This document shows positions 41,431 through 47,505 of a DNA stretch of 53,735 nt, in pieces. Origin of the DNA: Colimorpha_A sp045540115 (GTDB lineage: Bacteria > Bacillota > Clostridia > Oscillospirales > CAG-272). A program made the position numbers and the translations under genes. The stretch lies in assembly GCA_045540115.1 (NCBI GenBank), contig JAZQGR010000031.1:1-53735 (forward strand). Direction: 5' to 3'. Numbering within the stretch: the first letter of the stretch is position 1; the number at the start of each line of letters is the position of its first letter. Below the pieces are notes generated by a model, which worked only from the letters and a program-made list of their open reading frames with translations, did not search any database and was not told the origin of the DNA.

Positions 41431-42283
41431 CCAATACGGTCAAATGTTCTTTTACGAGGACAAACTGTTTATGGTAGGCGAGGAAGTCTATTCGATTGAG
41501 AACGGGTTATACGGACTGCTCGGTAGAATCAGCGAAATCCGCACCGGTGATGACCGTGAGACCGAGAACGAAGGTCCCGACATTTACTGTACGTTCCGTA
41601 AGCCCGTCTTGATGAAAGACAAGCCTTGGATATGCAATCTGCCGCTTGCGATTGACGACGACAGGCTCGACCTCGTAATTATGGCACCCGAAATGCTTAT
41701 CCCCACGCGCCTTACGAACACGACCTTACCCAAGATGAGGGTGTATGTCCTGATTGAGAGCAGCGTTGTGGACGGGACGAAATCCCGCAGCATAAAGCTC
41801 TATGCGGATAAGATACACGCGGAGATCTGTATGCGGAAAGCCATCGAACAGGAGAAAGAGGACGGTTGCCTTGCAGAGTGGATAGGCACAAAGCTGTACG
41901 TTGAGGAATCGTTGGAGGAAAACTCCTTCCGAGCATATTTGAAAAACGAATACTGTTTTAATCATTTCAACATATACGTCAGCGAGGTGGAGCTGTCTCT
42001 CTCCGAGCCGTTCATCAAAGAAATGCTGCCTACCTGCCTCGGTATGAAATACCGTGAGGATATAGCCGAGCAGATCGAGCCGTGGGATATTCCCAAAGCG
42101 GTCAAACGGACTGCAATCAACGATCCGAGCATCTATATGCGTGTTCAGATTGCTCTTGAGGGAAAGAATTTCTGCAACGAGGAATACTCCGAGGCGATCT
42201 CTGAGGTGGCACATTCGCTAACCAAAGAACACGCCAGGATTGAAAGCATTCTCGACAAGGCAAGAAGGGACGGTAAGCTGTGA
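41420..42283 (+). CDS. Protein of unknown function
   Basis: 287 residues behind AAGGAGGCGACACAAA. Mixed alpha/beta, many acidic and aromatic residues, two Cys, no membrane helix. A repeated-looking pair of segments (LYADKIHAEICMRKAIEQEKE and LYVEESLEENSFRAYLKNE) is helical. No family recognised. Overlaps the last gene of the operon. Confidence 0.55.
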   Translation: MIYNQYGQMFFYEDKLFMVGEEVYSIENGLYGLLGRISEIRTGDDRETENEGPDIYCTFRKPVLMKDKPWICNLPLAIDDDRLDLVIMAPEMLIPTRLTNTTLPKMRVYVLIESSVVDGTKSRSIKLYADKIHAEICMRKAIEQEKEDGCLAEWIGTKLYVEESLEENSFRAYLKNEYCFNHFNIYVSEVELSLSEPFIKEMLPTCLGMKYREDIAEQIEPWDIPKAVKRTAINDPSIYMRVQIALEGKNFCNEEYSEAISEVAHSLTKEHARIESILDKARRDGKL

Positions 42284-42480
42284 TGAATGAGAAAGAAGAG
42301 CGTACCTGCCCGACTTGTGCACGTAAGGCAACCTGTCTTGAACGGACAATGATGCTGCACTATATGTTTATCGCTACGGGACGCTCCGACGAGCTGACCG
42401 ATGAGGTGAAGGAAAAGTTCGGCTTTAAGGGTGATTGCAAGAATTGGCTTGAAACCAACGCCAAACAATCCGTTCAATAA
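42283..42480 (+). CDS. Small Cys-containing protein
   Basis: Start placed at the ATG at 42283, which overlaps the preceding stop; a GTG lies one codon before. 65 residues with CPTCARKATC near the N-terminus, a zinc-knuckle-like start, and a helical C-terminal half. Last gene of the plus-strand operon before a bidirectional terminator. Confidence 0.55.
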   Translation: MNEKEERTCPTCARKATCLERTMMLHYMFIATGRSDELTDEVKEKFGFKGDCKNWLETNAKQSVQ

Positions 42481-42495
42481 CAGCAATATGAAATT

Positions 42496-42523
42496 AGGCA
42501 TCGGCGGAATTTCCACCGATGCC
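42496..42523. terminator. Bidirectional terminator between converging genes
   Basis: AGGCATCGG (42496-42504) pairs with CCGATGCCT (42515-42523) and a T-run follows on the plus strand. The opposite strand has only short T tracts after it. It ends the conjugation operon and the minus-strand ATPase gene. Confidence 0.7.
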
Positions 42524-42537
42524 TTTTTCTTCTTTAA

Positions 42538-43983
42538 TCACATATCCAATGATTTGATAGCATTATCTTTCTGTGTCTTGCCAATCAGATAAAGAAACGC
42601 GAATGCAGGAATGCGGTATAGCTGAGTATTCTTACGATCACTCAAACCGAAATCAGTAGCGTTCTTAGAGATAACATAACCAGGAATATCTGCCATTCCG
42701 TAAATCACGATTCCGTTATCGTCCTTGACTGTAGAGTTATTACGCATTTTTGCTTCGATATACTGAATGGGCTGTCCTGCATACTGTACTGCAACGTCAA
42801 TCTCTGCGCCGTTTCCGTCACGAACGTATCCTACCTGATACAACTTGTTGATCGAAGTGAAGTAATCCTTAACGTGCTTGAATACCGTAGTTTCCAAAGC
42901 ATATCCCAGCTCGGTTGCCTTGGTATAAATATCCGCATCCAAAACGACCGCACCTCGAATACCGCTATCGGAAATATAGATCTTGTTCTTACGCTTCAAA
43001 ACCTTCTTGCCTTGAATATTCAACTGCTCGCTAATGTTGATAAGATTCGCATCAGCAAGATATTGGATATACTTTTCAATCGTGGGCTTGGATACCCCAT
43101 CAAATTCTTTGCACATAGCTTCAATGTTAATTACGCTTGAGCTATTATAGCAAAGGTAGATGAACACCTTTTCAAGCTCGTCAATACTGCGTATTTCGTG
43201 AAGCTTCGGCAAGTCGTGCTTGATAGCGCGATCCATAACGTCCTCACGAATAAGAGATTGAGCGTACACGGTGTCCTCGGTCTTTACAAGCTCAGGGAAA
43301 CCGCCAAGCTGCAAATAACGCATCAAATGCACTTGCAAATCGGAAAGTCCCATAATAAGCCGCGTTTGCTCTTGCTGTGTGAGTGTATGGATCTTGAATA
43401 CATCCTCGCACTCCGCATTCATTTCTACGCCCTTGATCTGACAGTACTCATAGAACGAAAGTGTAGGAATGCGGATAATCGTCCAACGTCCCGCACCGCT
43501 TTCACGTACTCCTTCCTCAACTGCTGCACTTGCAGAACCCGTGGCAATCGCTCTCATTTCGGGGTTCATATCGTATGCCATCTTCAAATAGTGCGTCCAA
43601 TTCTTATCGAACTGAATTTCATCCACGAACAGATAGAATTGCTCGTCATTAGAAATGTTCTCCTTGTAGATGGAAAGCACTTGATCAATACCAGCCGCAC
43701 GGATAACCGGGTGGTCAAAGGTAAAGAATAGAATATTATGCGGCTTGACTCCTTCAGCGAGCAAATCCGAAATCGTTTGATATATAATCGTGGTCTTTCC
43801 GGTACGTCTTGCACCGCTCATCACCACGATGCGGCGAATATCGCTTTTTAAGGTCTTGCGGCAGGAATAATAACCGCAACGCTTGAAATCCTTTAAGAAT
43901 GTCTTGGGGACAATTCCACTCTGCCACCAAGGGTTATAGTTTGTGAGAATCGAAAGTATATTTTCTCTGCTAACAACTGCCAT
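42538..43983 (-). CDS. AAA ATPase with DUF4143 domain
   Basis: Start placed at 43983 because AAGGAGG lies seven bases before this ATG; the frame is open to 44052. The 481-residue product has an AAA_14-type ATPase domain with Walker A GARRTGKT (near residue 55-62) and Walker B LFVDEIQF (near 120), and a C-terminal DUF4143 domain with the nuclease-like ends GAEIDVAVQY and YIEAKMRNNS. These ATPases are widespread in Bacteria and Archaea and their role is unclear; some link to mobile elements. It lies convergent to the conjugation operon. Confidence 0.85.
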   Translation of the reverse strand: MAVVSRENILSILTNYNPWWQSGIVPKTFLKDFKRCGYYSCRKTLKSDIRRIVVMSGARRTGKTTIIYQTISDLLAEGVKPHNILFFTFDHPVIRAAGIDQVLSIYKENISNDEQFYLFVDEIQFDKNWTHYLKMAYDMNPEMRAIATGSASAAVEEGVRESGAGRWTIIRIPTLSFYEYCQIKGVEMNAECEDVFKIHTLTQQEQTRLIMGLSDLQVHLMRYLQLGGFPELVKTEDTVYAQSLIREDVMDRAIKHDLPKLHEIRSIDELEKVFIYLCYNSSSVINIEAMCKEFDGVSKPTIEKYIQYLADANLINISEQLNIQGKKVLKRKNKIYISDSGIRGAVVLDADIYTKATELGYALETTVFKHVKDYFTSINKLYQVGYVRDGNGAEIDVAVQYAGQPIQYIEAKMRNNSTVKDDNGIVIYGMADIPGYVISKNATDFGLSDRKNTQLYRIPAFAFLYLIGKTQKDNAIKSLDM

Positions 43984-44093
43984 ATTGAATACCTCCTTGT
44001 TAAATTCAATGATATTATAACACAAGTTAGAATCAAAGTCAAGATAATTCAAAGTATATTTTCAATTATATGCAGTTTTATTTGAAATATACA

Positions 44094-44291
44094 TCAATTT
44101 TGCTCTTCGAGTTCAAATCTGTCAATGCAATGAATGAACTTAAAGCAAAGTTCTTGAAATAGATCCTCGTCAAAAATACCATTGATGATTGCTTCCCTTG
44201 CAATCAGGGGACGATACATTTCTAACAAGCTTTCCTGGGCTTCAGCTTCGCCTTTTTTTGCTCTAATAATCAATTCCTTAAAATTCATCAT
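44094..44291 (-). CDS. Helix-turn-helix half of a split sigma-like regulator
   Basis: Start placed at an ATG at 44291 behind GGAGGAAACTAAA. The 65-residue product has a helical pattern (ELIIRAKKGEAEAQESLLEMYRPLIAREAIINGI, split here by me) that matches the small HTH proteins paired with sigma-like proteins in Tn916-type elements (orf8 analogues) and resembles sigma region 2. It follows the sigma-like gene directly: that gene's stop ends at 44293. Confidence 0.65.
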   Translation of the reverse strand: MMNFKELIIRAKKGEAEAQESLLEMYRPLIAREAIINGIFDEDLFQELCFKFIHCIDRFELEEQN

Positions 44292-44292
44292 T

Positions 44293-44679
44293 TTAGTTTC
44301 CTCCAATTAGTTCTCTTAATTTTGCGACGGTGCGGTAGTAAAGCGCGGTAACACCTTTATATTTTAGTCCGAGCTTGTCCGCAATTTCCTCAAAATTTCT
44401 CTCCTCAAGAACACGAGCGAACAAAACGTACCGCTCTCGTTCTTCAAGCTGACTCAAAGCGTATGATAAAGCATCCGATTCACAAAGATCTAACACAAAA
44501 TCTGTTTCATCGGGAATAAATTCCATCTTTTCGTCTTCCATTACACACGTAAACCGTGCTCGACATTCTTCTTTTCTTATGTAGTCGATTTTTGCTCTAC
44601 TCATAGAGCGACTAACCAATGAAGTAAAGCGGTTCTGTAATTTTTCTTGCTCATTAGAGCCATTGTTTAATATAATCAT
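44293..44679 (-). CDS. Sigma-70-like regulator (region 4 half of a split sigma factor)
   Basis: 128 residues. Its C-terminal half is a region-4 helix-turn-helix (about 75-125: SQLEERERYVLFARVLEERNFEEIADKLGLKYKGVTALYYRTVAKLRELI, written here in parts), while the N-terminal half is short and lacks a full region 2. With the 65-residue protein downstream it forms a split sigma pair similar to orf7/orf8 of Tn916. The gene's ribosome site AAGGAG lies inside a long hairpin (44687-44742), so translation is probably controlled. Confidence 0.75.
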   Translation of the reverse strand: MIILNNGSNEQEKLQNRFTSLVSRSMSRAKIDYIRKEECRARFTCVMEDEKMEFIPDETDFVLDLCESDALSYALSQLEERERYVLFARVLEERNFEEIADKLGLKYKGVTALYYRTVAKLRELIGGN

Positions 44680-44686
44680 ATCTATT

Positions 44687-44742
44687 CTCCTTGTTTGAAT
44701 TTTGAAATTTGGATTGGTAAGATTTCAAAATCCAACAAGGAG
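44687..44742 (-). promoter_or_regulatory. Hairpin masking the ribosome site of the sigma-like gene
   Basis: On the minus strand, CTCCTTGTT (plus 44734-44742) pairs with AACAAGGAG (plus 44687-44695), and after one mismatch and a one-base bulge the pairing continues through ATTTTGAAAT-type arms for about eleven more base pairs, with a 13-base loop. The Shine-Dalgarno AAGGAG is fully inside the stem and the ATG follows seven bases later. This is a classic translation-blocking structure. Confidence 0.75.
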
Positions 44743-44776
44743 GCGCACGAATAGACGGTAAGCGATATTTTTCGCA

Positions 44777-44836
44777 AACAAAAATGCACTTGTCATACGA
44801 TGTACGCTCACATCGCATCACAAGTGCATTTTTGTT
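44777..44836 (-). repeat. 17-bp perfect inverted repeat in the sigma leader
   Basis: AACAAAAATGCACTTGT (44777-44793) is the exact inverse of 44820-44836, and CGATGT/ACATCG extends the stem inside the loop. With a T-rich arm it may be an attenuator in the minus-strand leader, or a remnant end of a small transposable element. Confidence 0.6.
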
Positions 44837-44842
44837 ATTCAG

Positions 44843-45206
44843 TTCAGTATTATGGTGGTCTGCTGTGCCATTGCCAGAGCCGCAGAAGGTCAAGGAAGAA
44901 ATCGAGTAATTTTTGAAATTGTCCTTAACCTTGCGAATATGACCTATTGCGTAAAATCATATTCGCTGCTCTTAATCGGTATCCGAGAAAGCGACCAGCG
45001 CATAAAAAATCCCTCCAATCGAAAAACTCTGAATTGGAGGGAGAGTGCGTGTCGAATCACCGCCAAGACGTCGTTTTTTTTAATCCGGCGGGGATACTTA
45101 TTCAATTTGTCACATTTATGGTGGCATACTGTGCCACTAAAAATTGAAATGTCAGACCATTACATAAGTGAAATAAAAGTAGTATAATATTATGGGAGGT
45201 GAACTG
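44843..45206. other. Regulatory intergenic region with several hairpins
   Basis: No gene seen. It holds ATTATGGTGG...CTGTGCCA (44849-44870), an inverted repeat GCGAATATGA/TCATATTCGC (44933-44942 and 44957-44966), a minus-strand terminator (CCCTCCAAT at 45011-45019 with ATTGGAGGG at 45033-45041, T-run on the minus strand), the palindrome GTGGCA-TACTG-TGCCAC (45121-45137) and a TATAAT at 45183-45188 before the Xre gene. The minus-strand terminator has no gene upstream, so a short RNA or long leader may be transcribed there. Confidence 0.6.
45121..45137. promoter_or_regulatory. Palindromic operator candidate before the Xre gene
   Basis: GTGGCA-TACTG-TGCCAC is a perfect 6-bp arm palindrome about 50 bases upstream of the -10 box of the Xre-type gene. 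The half-site GTGCCA (inverse TGGCAC) also occurs in the repeat at 11857-11876, upstream of the T4SS promoter. Confidence 0.5.
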
Positions 45207-45566
45207 ATGGGACATATATATAATGACATTCCGGATAAACTTGGTGATGTGCTGAAGGAAGCACGCCAAAAATCCGGTTTTACGGTTGAGGAATTTGCAA
45301 AAAAAGTAGATAAAACAAAACGCTATGTTTATCGTGTTGAAAACCAAGGTAACAAACCGAAATACGAAACTCTCTTTGCTATGATTCGTGAGTCCTCTGC
45401 CGATGCGAATTTGATCTTCTATCCCGAAAGAGAGGAACAAGACTCCGATCTGGAGCATATCATTCGAGAACTACATAGGCTCGATCCTCGCTCCCTTGAA
45501 GTTATCAAAGCAACGGCGCAAGCCTTACTCGATACGGCACCGCAAAAGAATAGTTCTGAAAAGTAG
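45207..45566 (+). CDS. Xre/Cro-type transcription regulator
   Basis: Start placed at the ATG at 45207, behind GGGAGGTGAACTG; the frame is open to 45192. The 119-residue product has an N-terminal helix-turn-helix (about 8-65: LGDVLKEARQKSGFTVEEFAKKVDKTKRYVYRVENQG, written in parts), as in Cro/CI repressors, and a C-terminal helical tail. It is a likely repressor of the nearby element genes, and the palindrome upstream may be its operator. It is divergent from the split sigma operon. A T-rich terminator follows. Confidence 0.8.
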   Translation: MGHIYNDIPDKLGDVLKEARQKSGFTVEEFAKKVDKTKRYVYRVENQGNKPKYETLFAMIRESSADANLIFYPEREEQDSDLEHIIRELHRLDPRSLEVIKATAQALLDTAPQKNSSEK

Positions 45567-45584
45567 CCACAGGGCTACTTTTTT
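45561..45584 (+). terminator. Terminator after the Xre gene
   Basis: AAGTAGCC (45561-45568) pairs with GGCTACTT (45573-45580), followed by T residues. Confidence 0.8.
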
Positions 45585-45653
45585 GCGTGAGAATAGTATA
45601 ACATAAAAAAATCAAGAAAGTGTCAAGAAAGTATAAGGACTTTATAAGAAATT

Positions 45654-45683
45654 AAGGCGGCAAGTATAATCACTTGTCGCCTT
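45654..45683 (-). terminator. Hairpin at the end of the response-regulator gene
   Basis: AAGGCGGCAAGT (45654-45665) pairs with ACTTGTCGCCTT (45672-45683, one mismatch), overlapping the last codons of the response-regulator gene. Its tail on the minus strand is AATTTCTTATA, so it is a modest terminator. Confidence 0.5.
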
Positions 45684-46380
45684 CTGTTTTGCAGAATCGG
45701 TAGCCCACACCCCATACATTCTTTATGTACTCTTGGTTGGCTTCGGATAATTTTTGCTTTAGAGAACTTATATGAGTTCTAACAACACTATCCACATTAA
45801 ACGCAGATTGATCATCCCAAACATGATCGTATAACTGTTCTCGGCTAAATACCTTGCCGGGATTGCTTGCAAGGCGAAATAGCAAATCAAACTCTTTCTT
45901 GGTTGCCTTTACTTCTTTTCCTTTGACAAATATCTGCCGAGTTGACGGATCGATAACAAGATCATTTCCAAACGCGAGAGTGTAACAAACTTTGCCCGAT
46001 TGATTATGGTCTATGTATAGCTGAATCAAGGAATGAGCCTGCGCCACGCATTCCTCCTGCGTGTAAGGCTTACCCATATAAGCGTGTGCACCTGCCTTGA
46101 AAGCGTGTAATCGTTCATCGTGATTCATTTCGGAGGACAGCACCATAATCGGCGTTGATTTGCTGTTCCGCATTGCTTTCAGTAGATTGTGATCGTCCTC
46201 GGCTGACATATGAGCATCGAGTATAATCAAGCTGAACTCATTGTTTATAAATTGCTGCAATGCGGCTTGTATGCTTGTAACGTACAATACCTCGGAGCAT
46301 ACTTCCGATAAGTTTGCTTGAATTTCTTTGGCTGTTTCCTCATTATGGTTAATAATTAGAACCTTGCTTGCTATAAACAT
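45670..46380 (-). CDS. Orphan OmpR-type response regulator with unusual receiver
   Basis: 236 residues: a receiver domain (about 5-120) with Asp55 in LIILDAHM and Lys104 in MGKPY, and a C-terminal winged helix of the OmpR/PhoB type (about 135-232: KKEFDLLFRLASNPGKVFSREQLY..., VRTHISSLKQKL, VWGVGYRF). The usual acidic pair after the first strand is replaced by NHNEE (residues 11-15), so magnesium binding and phosphorylation may be altered. No histidine kinase gene is in the window. The ribosome site is weak. Confidence 0.82.
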   Translation of the reverse strand: MFIASKVLIINHNEETAKEIQANLSEVCSEVLYVTSIQAALQQFINNEFSLIILDAHMSAEDDHNLLKAMRNSKSTPIMVLSSEMNHDERLHAFKAGAHAYMGKPYTQEECVAQAHSLIQLYIDHNQSGKVCYTLAFGNDLVIDPSTRQIFVKGKEVKATKKEFDLLFRLASNPGKVFSREQLYDHVWDDQSAFNVDSVVRTHISSLKQKLSEANQEYIKNVWGVGYRFCKTEGDK

Positions 46381-46415
46381 TATTTTTTGATGTTACCTTC
46401 TTATTTTTCCTGAAA

Positions 46416-46712
46416 TTATTTTCTTGATGTACCGTCTAACTCATAAGTAAAATCATCGCTTGGAATAGTTATATGTATGGCATAACAGCTTATTTTCCCA
46501 TTTGCCTCAAAGGAAATGTTTGCTGTTTGGGTCGGAAGTTTTCCTTTAATGGCAAAGTTACCGTTATCGTCAACGCATCCTTGATAGGATTCTTCCTTAC
46601 CCAATATATGAATTACGCCTTGCATCAAGCGATCTTTGATCTCTACGATAATTCTTCCAACTTTATATCCGAGCGGAGTTTTCAAAACGATATTATATTC
46701 TAAAGTGTCCAT
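46416..46712 (-). CDS. Small soluble protein of unknown function
   Basis: 98 residues, mostly beta strands (NIVLKTPLGYKVGRIIVEIK, GNFAIKGKLPTQTANISFEANG), resembling a small lipocalin-like or DUF-type barrel. No signal or membrane helix. Lies in tandem with the response regulator after 35 bases. No family recognised. Confidence 0.55.
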   Translation of the reverse strand: MDTLEYNIVLKTPLGYKVGRIIVEIKDRLMQGVIHILGKEESYQGCVDDNGNFAIKGKLPTQTANISFEANGKISCYAIHITIPSDDFTYELDGTSRK

Positions 46713-46753
46713 TGTACTGATTCCTCGGTGCTGTTCTCAAAAGATAGTCAGCG

Positions 46754-47044
46754 TCATTCTTCTAATAGTTTTATGAGTTTATCAAGTCGCCGTTTAATCA
46801 GCTTGCTAAAAACAAACCGATACAGCGGAGGAACGATTGCTAACATGAGCAATCCAACGATTGCGATTGTCAAACCTCCGTTTTTGAATGTTTCGGGGTG
46901 TAACCGCGAAAGCAGTATGCCGCCCCCAAACAAAATTGCACCCAATCCTGCGGTAGCGTAAGTAATGCCTTTGGCTATTGCTTTCGGTTTTGTTCTAAAT
47001 CCGGCGCGTTTGACCAACGCATCATATGAAAATTCATTGTCCAT
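46754..47044 (-). CDS. Small two-helix membrane protein
   Basis: Start placed at the ATG at 47044, behind GAGGACTTACAA; the frame is open to 47077. 96 residues: basic N-terminus (AGFRTKPKAIAKG), two membrane helices (about 27-48 and 57-78) and a Lys-rich C-terminal helix. The layout is like that of the 52589-52999 product. No family recognised. Confidence 0.6.
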   Translation of the reverse strand: MDNEFSYDALVKRAGFRTKPKAIAKGITYATAGLGAILFGGGILLSRLHPETFKNGGLTIAIVGLLMLAIVPPLYRFVFSKLIKRRLDKLIKLLEE

Positions 47045-47081
47045 TTGTAAGTCCTCGTCTGATATGCACTTGCACATTGCT

Positions 47082-47315
47082 TTAATTTATAGGAATATCC
47101 AATCTGCGGAGACGGTCAAATAAAACATCTTCCTCCGTGGGAATGTCCTCCGCTTCCTCCAAGCGTTTGCGGAGCTTTAGCATCTTCTCGTTGGTTTCGC
47201 TGATAACGTCGGCACACGCTTTCAGATCAGCGATTACATCCGATTCATCATCTATATTATGATAACCAAATGTGAAATCAATTTGAAATAGCGAGTGAAA
47301 TTTTTCTTGCCACAA
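47082..47315 (-). pseudogene. Relic of a RelA/SpoT-type gene (C-terminal end)
   Basis: The last about 51 residues (LKACADVISETNEKMLKLRK..., ending LFDRLRRLDIPIN) closely match the C-terminus of the intact RelA-like product at 50721-51509 (LKACADVIAETDRKMLKLRE..., ending LFERLRKLDMPIG). The catalytic part of the synthetase is missing and the upstream sequence is unrelated. It is best read as a decayed copy from a duplication. Confidence 0.75.
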
Positions 47316-47499
47316 ACATTTGAACTATTGCTACCGAACAGCATATTGCTCTATACTTGCAAAGTAATTCTCTGGATGGCTCGTCAGATGCAATTACCTT
47401 AATCGGTTCAAAGAGTTTTAATGTAAAGATGCCTAAACAGGATTTTGCATCTGCAACACAATTATCCTGAGATAATTCTATTTGATAAAATGCACTCAC
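47278..47499 (-). pseudogene. HPr-like remnant next to the RelA relic
   Basis: The 73-residue frame contains VADAKSCLGIFTLKLFEPIKV, close to the DAKS-x-LGIFSLDLSKPI motif of HPr-family proteins around the regulatory serine. The N-terminal half with the active-site His is missing and the C-terminal half does not fit. It overlaps the relA relic. Probably a fragment, not a functional gene. Confidence 0.5.
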
Positions 47500-47505
47500 A
47501 TTTCC

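Noticed and set aside
44654..44893. 79-codon minus-strand frame in the sigma leader
   Set aside because: Runs through the hairpins and includes the ribosome-site hairpin; no protein-like features.
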